The notes under the pieces are model-generated. The model was not told where the DNA came from. It did no database searches and saw only the letters and a program-made list of their open reading frames with translations. Of a stretch of DNA of 58,463 nt, positions 22,436 through 34,997 are shown piece by piece. A program made the translations under genes and the position numbers. Within the stretch, counting starts at the first letter, position 1; every line of letters begins with the position of its first letter. Origin of the DNA: Spongospora subterranea f. sp. subterranea (lineage: Eukaryota; Endomyxa: Phytomyxea; Phytomyxea; Plasmodiophorida); the NCBI GenBank assembly GCA_049724395.1, contig JAUGWO010000054.1, forward strand, positions 1 to 58,463. The letters are read 5' to 3'.

Positions 22436-25421
22436 TTAGCTGAACGCAGAGCTCGTCAGTAAATATTCCATTAAAACTGTTGCAGGACTCTCGGAAGTCG
22501 ATATCGTATCAGCGGACGCAGGATATTGACATAACGCTTGCCCGAATACGGAGGCTACCAATACGGCTGTTATTAGAAGATCACAAACGCAACCGCGTAT
22601 GCTAATACCTAGTTCACGGATTTCAAAGTCATTCTTTTGGCGGTTTGCCAAAACTTCCCTCAGAAACGACACGATGAAAATAATGACGTTGTAATGTGAA
22701 AGCGGAAGCTCCAATAAGCACTGTGTTCGAAATAAGCCGAGAATTGCAATTCGGCTTTCGAAAAAATGAACCTGTCTACAATACGCGATGGGATCTGGAT
22801 GACTCCTAATCGCCTTGAAGAGCTGCAAAGGGATAACGGGGCGACATAGACTCGTCAATAAAAGTATCAGCGAACGTCCAACAGCAATCAGACTGTATGA
22901 CTCAGCAAAAGAAACGTTCTCGTCGAGATCGTCGAATATCTTCCTTGTTTCACTGGTATGACCCTGGAAACCTGTCAATACTAGACCAAAGAAAGCGATC
23001 CTACCCACCTCAGTTGAAAACAGATCAGAGGAAGTCAATCCCCCGTTTTGATATATATAGTCAATCAGGCGCCAAATTTCCTCTAATAGATTCTCAAAAA
23101 TATGAAATATGATGAAGACCTAATACGGCTAACTTGGTACAGATAATACTGTTTCGGGGACAGCAGACGTGGTTCGAACAGCACCGGGTACAGACACCAG
23201 ATATCTATATCCATAGAGCATTGAGTGAAATCAATATTAAGACCAGCGACAAGAGACTTACTCTATTGAAGAAGCCAAGCAGGACGGAAGCCAATTCCCG
23301 CTGACAGGGATGAAATAATCACAACCTAACAAAACGAGTGAGCACCCTGGTACAAAGAAATGCAGTTATACCCTTGAGCAATTTTATGATGAGAATGTCT
23401 TCAAGAACGGATCTGCATGCATTGAGGCCAAAGGCAACTTCTTTGCTCTGGATGTGAATCGATATATCAATGTCGACAGATTCGCCAGGAGGAATAATAC
23501 CGAAGTACGGACCTATTCAGGTTACGCCAACTCAATTACCAAATCGTTTTACTGGATTCCCAATATACTTATGTTAAGCCAGGGTTTGCATATTGCTTTA
23601 CTGGCCGCGTCAGGTATTGGAGCAAACTGAAACTGTATAATGGCTTGCCAATCATTAACCTTACTGAACTGTAATCGGGCGACTTACATACCTTCACCGT
23701 CGTTACTAACTTTAACAATGCGATTTTGTCGATGATCGAATCGTACTGAATCGAAGTGAATAGAACTGACGGATAACGTGATCTTGGATAGATTTAAAAT
23801 CGGAACGAGCTGACAGACGAAGGCACGCAATACCTTAGGAATTTGCTGGTTTTCTAAGGCATCCATTTGCTTGACAAGACTTTGGTAGATTTCGTTTCTC
23901 CGTTCGGCAACTAGAACTTTAACCGCAACTTTAAACATTGACCTGATGGGAAAGTGAGAACGCAGGTACAATACAATACAAACATTACATGACTGGCTTA
24001 TGATCAGATATGCATAACGAACTCGCCGAATCATAAAACATTTGCACTGTAGTCCCTGGTCGAGATCGCCAAAGAATGCGATCACACCAAGCAGGACTTC
24101 TTTTCTTCTTTTCTTGGCGCCTGCACTATTTGAGGCAAGACATCGTGAAAACCGGAGTACATCATACCTTTCATAGTCATTTGTGTTTGGCTGAAACTTA
24201 TACGTTGGGGGAAAAGAAATTTTTCCCTCTGAGTACTGCTGGAAAACGTTTTTGTTGCTTCGCTCAAGAGAAAGCTGATCGTAACGAAGAAGGTAATCGA
24301 GATCTTGGGCAATTATACGATCAAATATTATATCCATGTCAGCGACGTCGATTCGATAGTTTAAATCCCCGATCCAGAAGACGTAGTCGTGCTGTTCAAT
24401 AGAGTATGATTCTCCCCGTAAACCTACAGCAGTAAATTGATTGCATGATACAGAAATCTTGTGGAATTACCTCTCTCGGTAGGAGTAGAGAATTTCAATT
24501 TTTCCGTAATGTCACGAAAGTTATCATTTCTCGCTGGAATTTCAATAAGAGGAGAAACAACACATCCACAGTTGTCAAGCACAAACCTGGTACATTATTT
24601 TGATGGGCCGACAAATGAGAATTGAGAACGCAGAAGCTAGAATCATATAAATCAAAACGAACTCCGATACCTCCTTTATTTCCTATACCCATCACACCAA
24701 CCCCCGTTGATGCCATCAAAACCTAAGCAGGACGTTCGTCCGTCAAACAGTAAATCAATACAGAACCGGATAACGTACCTTGGATATATGGTTTGGATAA
24801 TGTTCTCGTTTAGCAAACACGCACAAGACGATACCCACTAGCTGCTTATAATTGACCAGAACATAATCGTCAGACAAGCACGACCTGATGGAAGGTTGGG
24901 GAATTTGGAATTTTGCACCAAATCGAAACTAACTGAAATTTCTGGATCCAAGGTTCGGCTGTTTGTGGATCCCTCATGACATTAGACGCATTCAGGTCCA
25001 CAATCTGTCATTGGGTGCCCAATCAGTTTTGTAAATACAGATAACGCAAGATTGCAAAACAAAGCACCTCTTGCATCCCGATAGCATAAATATCTGGGGG
25101 TGTCTGCATAATTTCTGGCTTCAGCCACGCATCAAGACGACAGTTATCCTTCTTGGCATTGACGTTCCACGTTCCAAGAAAAATGCTGCAAAAATTCAGC
25201 AACTCATGAACGTTTTCTGCTAAGTCGCACAACGAGTATATTACTGTAGAGTTTTTTCGTCCGTAAACTCATTGATCCGTTTTTCTAACTGTTTCCTGAT
25301 CCACTCGTCCCTCATCATGAAGTTGGTGATGTTCGGATCTAACTCATAGAATGTGAGGAGCAGAACCGACTACTACCCTCCCATCAACCGTACCAGAGCC
25401 ATCGCCGTCGTCTAGATCCAT
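22436..25421 (-). CDS. OCRL/INPP5B-like inositol polyphosphate 5-phosphatase (5-ptase + ASH + RhoGAP)
   Basis: ATG at 25421 starts MDLDDGDGSG. The next exon, MMRDEWIRKQLEKRINEFTD, is the OCRL-type lead-in to IFLGTWNVNAKK. Catalytic motifs follow in order: MGIGNKGGIGVRF with LNSHLSAHQNN, FWIGDLNYRI, and FPPTYKFQ. Then comes an ASH domain (IHFDSVRF..., FAPIPDAASKAICKPWL, IIPPGESVDIDI) ending SGNWLPSCLASSI, and a C-terminal RhoGAP-like domain (RPVIPLQLFKAI) finishing at 22436. This is the full type II 5-phosphatase architecture, which removes the 5-phosphate of PtdIns(4,5)P2 on endosomes and Golgi and binds Rab/Rho GTPases. An N-terminal PH domain is not evident. The RhoGAP arginine finger was not located. 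Confidence 0.92.
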
Positions 25422-25572
25422 GGCCGCCGTCTGCACGACGACAACCGAATATTCAGATCGAAGAAATTAATGACAACATAAGAAGTGGTGACAAAAAATC
25501 ACGATACCGGTCTGTATGTACAGACCACCAAAAGAGCACAGATGAGCACGTGTAACCACTACTGTCTGTACT

Positions 25573-25935
25573 GTGTACTCTGTGCGTGCCGAGAAGTTTG
25601 AGGAATCCCCGACGCACTTTCCTGTCTTTGACCGCTGCGAACATCATAGGAAACCGGTTATATCTCCCAGCGTTGAAGCTGTCAGAGAGATGCTCGCCCT
25701 CTACGACGCTACGGCCATCAGTGGTTTTTTGATAGGTATTGTAACATTATGCAGCATTGATTGTCATACTACTACAGACGTAGATCAACCTCTGCAGCGA
25801 TATAACCGAAAACAACGAGATGATTGGTTTACAAAATGGAATTTGGTGTTCCATAACATTGGAACCGGTGCAAAAGTTCATATTTTGGTTTTTGAAGGGA
25901 TACATTATCGGCCATTCCCAATTACCCTATTCTGA
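25573..25935 (+). CDS. Hypothetical protein, two exons, start unresolved
   Basis: A plus-strand frame contains VISPSVEAVREMLALYDATA. It appears to splice through a 43-nt intron (starting gtattg, ending ctacag) to a second exon reading RYNRKQRDDWFTKWNLVFHN and ending at 25935. The open frame at 25573 begins with GTG, so the real start is either upstream in another exon or the internal ATG at MLALYD. No family is recognised. It is divergent from the OCRL-like gene, with about 150 bp between them. Confidence 0.4.
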   Translation: MYSVRAEKFEESPTHFPVFDRCEHHRKPVISPSVEAVREMLALYDATAISGFLIGIVTLCSIDCHTTTDVDQPLQRYNRKQRDDWFTKWNLVFHNIGTGAKVHILVFEGIHYRPFPITLF

Positions 25936-26403
25936 AATGACAAAACGGAGCTGGAATATGTTAAAGTGGCGATTGCCTACTCCGAATGCCCTTCAAAGTT
26001 ATCAATGGACGATTGAGAGAATCTCAAGTCATTCGGCAAAAAAAAATCATCGCTATTGTTAGCCCACAGCACAGGGAAAAACCAGCAAGACTGTTGCACG
26101 ATGCAAGATGCCGCAGAAAGAAAATGTCCATACTACCAACGTTGCATTCCCTAACCAACGTAAATAAAACGTCCTGAACGAAAACCGAGTATTCTTATTA
26201 AAGCCAATGGACCATCCCGACCAAGTCCGATGGCTGTGGGATGCGCCGACATGGCAAAGTGCACCTGGTGGCCTTTGTACACAGAATGTATCCAAGTGAC
26301 AGTGGTACGCAACATTCGCTTATTCCGCCGACCACGGTAATATATCAGGCGGTCAGAGTTGGCATTTGGCAAGGATTGTCGACAAATACAACTGTATCGC
26401 CAG
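25936..26403. other. Intergenic, upstream of the CHTOP-like gene
   Basis: I see no supported coding sequence. It presumably contains the 5' UTR and promoter of the RG-rich gene that starts at 26404. Confidence 0.5.
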
Positions 26404-27053
26404 ATGTCAGGCAGGGGTCGAGGACGAGGCGGTGGCGCACGAGGACGTGGTCGTGGTCGTGGTGGTGGGGATGGCCCCAGCAGAGGACGCGGCGGATCTA
26501 GATCTTTGGGAAGAAACCTGTCTTTAAACGAACGATTTTCATCCTTAAGTTCATCAATAAGCAAGAAAGAGCCCACATTCAAGTCAGAATCATATAAGAT
26601 CTTATTAAGATTGCGTCTGCTTTGGACGTATTTTGTTGTTTGAAAAAATTACATTTGGTTGAATGACCTAAAAGTTTTGCCATTTTTTTTTTGATTTTCA
26701 ACCACAAAATCTTACTGTACTTCCTTCGTTTTGTCATTAGGGCTATCATCAACTCTAATGGCGGTGGCGGTGGCAGGTCGGATAAATTCACAAATGGAAG
26801 ACGTTCCCGTGCCACAGAGCGCGGCTCTGCTGGCAGCCTTCGGGGAGGTCGGGGTCGTGGTAAAGGTGCTGGTGTTCGCGGCGGCAAGACTGGGCGTCCG
26901 AGACCGAAACAAGTTTCCAAGGAGTCTCTTGATATGCAGTTAGATCAGATGATGGGTAGGGACCCCAAAGAATCCGTTCGCACCAATCTTGACGACGATA
27001 TGGACTCTTACTGGAATACCAAATCTAGCGTAGCGGTTCAACAGCCGTTATAA
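26404..27053 (+). CDS. CHTOP/FOP-like RG-rich mRNA export protein
   Basis: The ATG at 26404 begins MSGRGRGRGGGARGRGRGRG, an RGG tract typical of PRMT1 substrates, followed by SLNERFSSLSSSISKKEP, which matches the conserved N-terminal helix of CHTOP-type proteins. After an intron of about 150 nt, longer than most here, the second exon has another RG/GG block and then KESLDMQLDQMMGRDP, the FoP-duplication C-terminal helix (family pattern LD-x-x-LD-x-Y/M-M). It ends at 27053, giving about 165 residues. Family members bind RNA and the TREX complex in the nucleus and couple arginine methylation to mRNA export. The exact splice sites are my inference. Confidence 0.75.
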
Positions 27054-27355
27054 TTGCTTATGCTAGCTCTCGATGTAAAATTATAGACGGATTCGTTGAT
27101 CAACCGTTTTAATACAGGCTATGGATGGTCTTCTCGCGAGTTTTTGTGGCCCCTTGTCTTAAGATCTCATCGGATAAAAGTTCTGCGATTAGGTGTTCCG
27201 ATGCACAACAATACTTCTCAAATACAGATTAAACGAAGAATTCCTCAGTTTCACAATCTCTGTGCTGAAAATGATGCTGATGTTATTCTGTGTACCCAAC
27301 TAATATACAGTACCGCCCCTTTCGGGTAACCCCAGCCTGCGCCATTTACTGACAA

Positions 27356-29240
27356 ATGGGGATCAAAGGGCTTTTCAAAGTGCTTCGTCCTGTCACCACC
27401 GATGTTCACATATCTAAATTTAAGCAGTATGCCCAATGACATCGCCCTCGTCACCGGTCTTATTTCCTTGACGCAGACAGCGCATCGCAGTTGATGCATC
27501 GTGTTGGCTTCACAGGTCGTCGTTTACGTGCCCCATGGATATTATGCTAGGCAATCGTAATTTATCATGGCTAAAATGGTAATATGACAGGCTACGTCGT
27601 GGTTGATACGTTTTCATGCTTCCCAGGTGTATGAGCATGGTTCACATGCTGGTTAGCAATGAAATCGTCCCAACGATTGTTTTTGACGGTTGCCAATTAC
27701 CACAAAAACAAGAAGAGAATACTCGTCGAAAAGAAGCTAGAAGTGTTGCAAAATCTAAAGCCGTTCAGTTACTGAAACAAGGCAAAAAACCGGAGGCATT
27801 CATTGCCGTCCAACAAGCTATCTCCATATCTCCGGAAATGCAACTGGAGTTTATCAAAGCTTTAAGGCAAAACAATATCGATTTCATTGTCGCCCCATAC
27901 GAAGTCAACACGATGAATCACACCATCTGCAATTATTGACGTTGATGTTGCACTAGGCTGACGCCCAATTGGCGTTTCTGTTCAAAAATCAGCTTGTTGA
28001 CGCAGTAATTAGTGAAGATTCCGATCTGTTATTGTTTGGTAAGCTTTTAACAAAAGTGAGCGCGGCGTTTGACCCGTTTTAGGTGTCACTCGCCTTATTT
28101 CTAAACTAACGAAAGAAGGTCAGGGACGTTTAACAGATATGTCGCTTGTCGGGAATTACCTATGAAAACGTTGGTCTTGCTTACTAATGAAAATTTGTTT
28201 TCAGTTATCGTCTGCACCTGCTCAAGAGTCGCCGTTTACGCGAGATCTTTCAAAGCTGCCACATGAAAAGTTCATATCCATTTGTATCATGTCGGGTTGC
28301 GATTATCTTCCTGGGCTGGCCGGTATTGGTCTGAAGACAGCATTGAAAATGTTTTTGCAGTACAAGAGCATTGACAGAATCCTGAAGTCGTATCAAAAAG
28401 CGGTTCCAGATAAATATCTGGAAAAATTCAAAGAGTCATTGTTGACATTCCTTCATCAACGGGTATTCGATCGCACTTCTGGCACTTTATGCCATTTATC
28501 TGGTCGCACTGATCTCGAGGACCATGATTTTTTCGGAAAAGACTTGAGCCCGAGTTTGGCTGTCAGAATTGCTCAGGGAGAAATCAACACCAAGACGCTG
28601 GAGCCCGTGTTTCTCGGCTCGTGTTCGCCACCGCCGCCACAGGATGTCAATCGGGACCGCAGCGACTTTTCCTTGTCGATTGCGACAAATGCACCTTGCG
28701 CACAGAAAGTGAGCTTCAAAGGTGATTCTCTTCGCATTTCGCTTCAGAAGGACTTCCTGCCTGTATGTTGCCTGTGCCTGGAAATCTATTACTGTTGACA
28801 TCGTCGTTCAGGATGTCGCCATACTGAAAGGAATGTTCAGCAAACCTACAGCATTGCGTCCTCAGCCAATCCAGAATGTAGACCCCTTTGAAGATGGCGA
28901 AGACTTTATCGACGCAGAATTCGAGGGCCTATCGGATCAGCTCCCTGATATGTTGACAGATGATCAAGTCCGAGCCTTACTCTCAGATAAAGAAAATGAA
29001 CTACCTTCCACTGCACCGTGTGGCGGTGTTCAGATCGATATCGCGTCATCGCAAACCCCCCGGGATCGAGCGGTTTCCGACAATGTAACCGACACAGTCA
29101 TTTCAGACCATGTCACGGCACCGCCATCTGTCAAGAACCAACGTTTACCAAAAGGGAGTTCATGGAAAGCTCCTTTGAAAAAGGCGAAACTTTCAAGGAA
29201 TCAACCAATCACAGCATTTTTTAAAAAGAAGACTGTTTAG
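27356..29240 (+). CDS. EXO1: Exonuclease 1 (RAD2/XPG family)
   Basis: ATG at 27356 begins MGIKGLFKVLRPVT, the EXO1/FEN1 start. Later exons give RIAVDASCWLHR, IVPTIVFDGCQLPQK, DAVISEDSDLLLFG and MSGCDYLPGLAGIGLKTALK, the N, I and H2TH blocks with their metal-binding acids. The chain continues through a low-conservation C-terminal tail and ends NQPITAFFKKKTV at 29240. That ending resembles a PCNA-binding PIP box but has Asn in the first position. The product is about 560 residues. EXO1 removes 5'-ended strands during mismatch repair and break resection. At least five short introns are needed. A 35-bp satellite array begins 44 bp after the stop. Confidence 0.92.
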
Positions 29241-29283
29241 TGTGAGTTGTTTCTTGTGATTGAGTTCGGCATTTTGATGCCAT

Positions 29284-30565
29284 GTTTGTAGAACCCATAT
29301 CTACTTTGGCACCAAGCCGTTTGTAGAACCCATATCTACTTTGGCACCAAGCCGTTTGTAGAACCCATATCTACTTTGACACCAAGCCGTTTGTAGAACC
29401 CATATCTACTTTGACACCAAGCCGTTTGTAGAACCCATATCTACTTTGACACCAAGCTGTTTGTAGAACCCATATCTACTTTGGCACCAAGCCGTTTGTA
29501 GAACCCATATCTACTTTGACACCAAGCTGTTTGTAGAACCCATATCTACTTTGACACCAAGCTGTTTGTAGAACCCATATCTACTTTGGCACCAAGCCGT
29601 TTGTAGAACCCATATCTACTTTGACACCAAGCCGTTTGTAGAACCCATATCTACTTTGACACCAAGCCGTTTGTAGAACCCATATCTACTTTGACACCAA
29701 GCTGTTTGTAGAACCCATATCTACTTTGACACCAAGCCGTTTGTAGAACCCATATCTACTTTGACACCAAGCCGTTTGTAGAACCCATATCTACTTTGAC
29801 ACCAAGCCGTTTGTAGAACCCATATCTACTTTGGCACCAAGCCGTTTGTAGAACCCATATCTACTTTGACACCAAGCCGTTTGTAGAACCCATATCTACT
29901 TTGGCACCAAGCCGTTTGTAGAACCCATATCTACTTTGACACCAAGCCGTTTGTAGAACCCATATCTACTTTGACACCAAGCTGTTTGTAGAACCCATAT
30001 CTACTTTGGCACCAAGCCGTTTGTAGAACCCATATCTACTTTGGCACCAAGCTGTTTTGAACCCATATCTACTTTGGCACCAAGCCGTTTGTAGAACCCA
30101 TATCTTTAGCACCAACTTTGACACCAAGCCGTTTGAACCCATATCTACTTTGGCACCAAGCCGTTTGAACCCATATCTACTTTGACACCAAGCCGTTTGT
30201 AGAACCCATATCTACTTTGGCACCAAGCCGTTTGTAGAACCCATATCCACTTTGACACCAAGCCGTTTGTAGAACCCATATCTACTTTGGCACCAAGGCC
30301 CAGCCGTTTGTAGAACCCATATCTACTTTGACACCAAGCCGTTTGTAGAACCCATATCTACTTTGACACCAAGCCGTTTGTAGAACCCATATCTACTTTG
30401 ACACCAAGCCGTTTGTAGAACCCATATCTACTTTGGCACCAAGCCGTTTGTAGAACCCATATCCACTTTGACACCCAGCCGTTTGTAGAACCCATATCTA
30501 CTTTGACACCCAGCCGTTTGTAGAACCCATATCTACTTTGACACCAAGCCGTTTGTCTTGGTGTC
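29284..30565. repeat. 35-bp satellite array, about 36 copies, closed by a hairpin
   Basis: The unit aacccatatctactttggca / ccaagccgtttgtag repeats head to tail for about 1.27 kb. Two variable positions mark copy types: ttGGcacc or ttGAcacc, and aagcCg or aagcTg. A few copies near 30050-30180 are shortened. The last unit runs into gacaccaag-ccgtttgt-cttggtgtc (30540-30565), a perfect 9-bp inverted repeat. The unit is not a multiple of three, so frames through it are artefacts. Confidence 0.97.
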
Positions 30566-30821
30566 TCGCCAGACATAATTACCTTCGACATTTATTGTGA
30601 GTCGTACTGTACCTCGGCTCCAGTCGGGGAAACATCGTTCCGGCTGCACTCGTAACTTTTCACCATCTCGACAACTTTTGCCGTAACCACAGTGGTATCA
30701 TCAATGCAGCGGGTGTGAAAGACGCAACGTAACGATAGATGAAGCAGCGCTGTTGCGCATGACACTGTGAGTTCTATCTGCGTTATCGAAGTTCATTATT
30801 ATATGTTCGTGATCGAAAAAT

Positions 30822-33800
30822 ATGGAAGTACTTCAAGTCGCTGATCGTTTATTCGGTATTCTTCTTCTGCGTGTTTTCAGACCTTGTAGTGATTGTTTAC
30901 AGGCTTGACGCAGCATACCTGCTCTGACCATATTGGTGGCGACATTGGAATCAATGTACTGTCGACTAATAGTATGACAGTCGTGTGTCTGGATTGCGTC
31001 GTACAAACCATGGTGGCATCTCCATTGCCACCGTTTTCTACGATAACCCGCCTTCTCAATGATGTTGGGAAAGTATAACGCAAATTCACACCTTCAACCC
31101 CGCTTATATTGAGCGTGTATTAGATAACCTCGATAGCCAGTATTCGGCGACTGATTTCCAGCCGCTCTCGGTTTTTCGAGTTGATGAATCTTTCAATAAC
31201 ACAAAGTTAAACATGCTGATATTTGTAAAGCTGAAAAGTGACAGTGCTTTAAGTGCTATGTCGGTTGAAGTCTGAGTCCGAGGTCTGTTTTATCGCCAAA
31301 TTGAGGAAGACGGTCCGTCAACTTATCAACAATTGTCCATCACAAGAAAAGAAACTTGATCTGATTCTGGCCTCTATTGACCACTTTGTCTTTTATTTCA
31401 ATTCTTCTTCTTTCACTAGTTTTGTATCATCGTCAGCTGTAGAATCGCTGCTGCATGTAATGGAAATAGCTCAATTGAATGATGCAGATATTCCAGAAAA
31501 CTTGGAACAGCAGTTATGTCATATAATAGTATCATGTGTTGATTGGCACAATCAGCTTTCGTTGCAACGAACTGCAATTGGCATTTTTGAGCAAATGATT
31601 GCCCGCAAATCGGCGACCCAGACTAGACCCATGCTCGGAATTTTGTCAGATTCAAAATTCGTCGGCGCCTTTTGCAAGATGGTGAGCGAAGACTTACAAA
31701 GAAGAATTCTTCAAATAATTGCAAGATTATTAGCATCGGAAACAGGGATCTCGATGAAATCCGAAATAATTTCACAGTATTGTTCTGGATTGGAGTTAAC
31801 TCTGTTCAATGAAAAATCTGAAGATAGTGTAAGAATGTCTCGCATTTGTAATCAATGTCTCTCGACTGATTACTTCAGTCCATCAGCCTGATTCTCCTTC
31901 ATACTTTCATTCAAATGAATCCCTCATGCTGCTTGATTGAAACTCGCGCGCTGCAGTATTTAACACAGATACTGAAAACCCGGTCTACAGATATTCCAAC
32001 GATCACGGTCATCATCGATGCCTTTAGGATTCTGGTCAAGGCGCCACGATCCGAACACGCTGCTGTTTCAGGTTATTCAGCTTCATGTTGACACTATCGC
32101 TGGTCTGACATGTCGCAGTTGTTCATGCTTTAATGGAATTCATGCCAATTTGGGCTTCTTGTCAAAATAACATCCCATTATTGACAAGCATTTGCGTAAT
32201 TGATGATATCATCTTCTCCTCAATCAATTTGATGCCTCGCAGGTTATTGACGAAATTTTGGAACATCATCCTGGCCCTTTGAAGGAATATTTTTCCCCCT
32301 CCTATGAAAGGCAGAAGAATGCTTACGTGGCGCTTCTGGGCACACTCGATCACTGTTTAGAAATGGATGTCACGTCGTCACCCAAGTGCATCTCGGTTTT
32401 AAGCAGAATTTTGAGCAGTATGTTGTGCCATTGTTGATACTGCCATACGATTGAACGCATCACTTAGTACGTATGATCAGTTCCGAGGAACAGGCGATTA
32501 CAATACCTTTCTTCCACAACCTATGGGGCAACTACATGAGACACGAGTCTGAGTCAACCGAAACGCTCTCACAATGTTCCATGATACTACGGTATCTTGC
32601 TGAAATTTCATGCGAGGAGCCGCTTCTGGCAGAACTTGACTACGTATGCCAGCAATTACTGATCCCAGTAATGATCATGGTAATCCTACCTGCCACCTCA
32701 AATCCATTGATTTCTGTTCTAAGTTGTTCGCCTTTTTCTTCTAGCCACCGGTGTGGAACACGATACCTTACGATTTTTGGAAGCAATCTTTCAGCATTTT
32801 CAACCTTATGTTCGCTAAGCGTCCACCACATGTTGGACGAAAATTTATCCAAGATTTGCTTGATGGGGGATGCTATGACATGATCTGTGGCGATAAAAAG
32901 TACATTACAGATAGTGCTGACAATCAACAACCATTCCGCGTCAGAACCAATGTCGTTGGAACCAGTCAAATTTCGCTAATTTTGTTACAGCAGTTTATAG
33001 TGTGGAGCACATATCTCTTGGATTTGTGTCATATGAATGGCAATTCCGTCACGTTGTGGGAGAACAGTATATCGCATTTGAACCATTGTAATCGCCAACG
33101 ATGGGATGCTTTTCAAATCCTTTGAACGCCTATATTCTTAGATGACCCAATTGTTTTATGCAAACGCCTGATATCCGATGTCAGCCCCGAAGAACTTAAC
33201 GTTCTTATAGTTACATTGGTCCATCGAGTGCACTTCACGCGCTCCTTAGACCGTACCATATGGTCTGAAATTTTGTCTACACTTGGCCACATCATCAACT
33301 CCACCATTACTTTTGAGCATCGTTTATTGGTTAACATCGTCTATTTGCTGATTGAGTTGAAAGATGCCCCAGAAGATCATCCTGTTGCAGCAAAATTATG
33401 TAAGCTTAATCATGTTTTTGATACGCCAGTCATTTGATTTTCAGTGGATAATATCCACGAACTCTTGATATCGAACCCACAAAAGACAGGACGAATATTG
33501 GTTTGCCAGGAATCAGTCTGGTATTGGATATGGGAAAAGTGTCAATCCAGAAAATGGTTGAGAAGTGCGCTTTTAAGTGTAATTGCCAGCCTTTCACTGG
33601 ACACTCCTACTCTTCTCCGCTTGCTCGTTGAGAAATCATTTTCATTAACACTCTCTGACTGCATGGAATGGTTTCTAACTGAGTCTTGTTTTTTGGATAT
33701 CGTATCGGCTTTGGTAGGGTTTTTGTTTGCAGCAACACACTGGATTCTTATACGTGTAGATTCAGAGAATGTCCTTAACGTCGCCCTCCCTTTTCAGCAA

Positions 33801-34863
33801 AATAACGCTGGACGTTGCACAAATTGAGTCATCAGTGCAAAATCTGCTTGGTTTACTCGATTTAAAAATACTTGGCAAAGAATGTTTCGAGGTTGATGCA
33901 ATTGCCAACTGGTTGAAAGGCAGTGATAGCGACATCGTCACAAAAACGCGCTGCTTACGCGCAGTGGTTCCATATGAAACAACACGTCAGCCCTCTAAGC
34001 TCAGCATGGCTTCTTTGAGGGTCTGTTTTGAGATTGCGACGACGTTTTTGTCGAAGATGGACTCCCAGCCAGTTCAGTCGCGAATAAGATGTTCTGTGTT
34101 ACTCTTCGACGTTATTGCGGATATTTCGTCGAAATCAATATTTGGCGCTGAAGCGTCGACCGCGTTGATCTCTTTCATGTTTTCTTCAGTTTCCGAACAA
34201 CAAAATCACACTTCAATATTCAAACTGGGCGCCAGCCTGATCAAAAACAACCTCATTAACTGGTGTGACTTCTCGGTTGTGCACAAATTGCATATATTGG
34301 TGCAAGTTGCGCTTGACGGTATGAGCTCGTCACCATGTTTAGCTGCTGTTTTGTTTTTGTGTTTTGTAAGAGAGTGTGGCAATGTGAACCTGCAAATTGT
34401 TCATTCAGAGGCAAGAACGATTCTTCAAAACAACGTTTTTCGATGTGCTACAACTAACTCTCCTGTCCCGCTTGCGATTATCTATCTTTCGAAGATCTGC
34501 AAAGACGCAACAGTGGAAGCGTTCATCGCTAACCAGACATCAAACTGTGTTTGTCCTATCCGAAGGCAAGCCGTCTTTGGAATGGGACAATCAAAACCCG
34601 ACAATCTGAGCGACCATTTCTGCGAAGAATGCGGTGCTGAGGACGACATTCTTCATTTTACAATGCTAGAACTACTTTTGCGATGTGACGCATTAGGAGC
34701 TTCCCCTGAACAAGACCAATTACACGAAAACGGAATTATGGGAAAATTAGGTCAGAGCAATAACGAGGGCAAGAGCGAACGACGAACATATGACTTGATT
34801 AGAAGATGGAAAACCGTGCTTGAACCTTCCAGACAACTTAGCGAAACTGTTTCATTTTATTAA
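30822..34863 (+). CDS. Very large helical protein, unrecognised, multi-exon
   Basis: Plus-strand coding segments run from a likely ATG at 30822 (MEVLQVADRLFGILLL) to a stop at 34861-34863. Long blocks at 31253-31891, 32473-32640, 32751-33125, 33160-33437, 33444-33720 and 33769-34863 encode almost purely leucine- and serine-rich helices (for example LLHVMEIAQLNDADIPENLE), consistent with ARM/HEAT-like solenoids over about 1,200 residues. A Cys pair, CEECGAEDD, sits near the C-terminus. There is no enzyme motif, signal peptide or membrane segment. I could not assign it. Meiotic or DNA-repair scaffolds of this texture exist, but that is only a thought. Exon edges are approximate. Confidence 0.55.
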
Positions 34864-34997
34864 TGTGGTAATGAATTTGGCGGTGTTCGGTGATATAGAA
34901 GATAAACAGCTTCACTATATGCTTGAAAGCGCAACAGTAAAAACATGATATCACGAAGAACAACAATGTCATTTACATTCGCCGCGTGTGCTCTGAA

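Noticed and set aside
23338-23630. An open plus-strand frame of about 95 codons inside the 5-phosphatase gene
   Set aside because: The minus strand here reads as the ASH domain of the OCRL-like protein (FAPIPDAASKAICKPWL, IIPPGESVDIDI), so the plus-strand frame is a shadow.
26151-26582. Proline/arginine-rich minus-strand frame
   Set aside because: It is the reverse of the RGG tract of the CHTOP-like gene.
29284-30565. Possible CRISPR array
   Set aside because: The 35-bp units are contiguous with no unique spacers, in a eukaryotic setting: a satellite.
30358-30591. Minus-strand repetitive frame with Trp/Tyr repeats
   Set aside because: It is a translation of the 35-bp satellite. The unit length is not a multiple of three, so the peptide repeat only reflects the DNA repeat.
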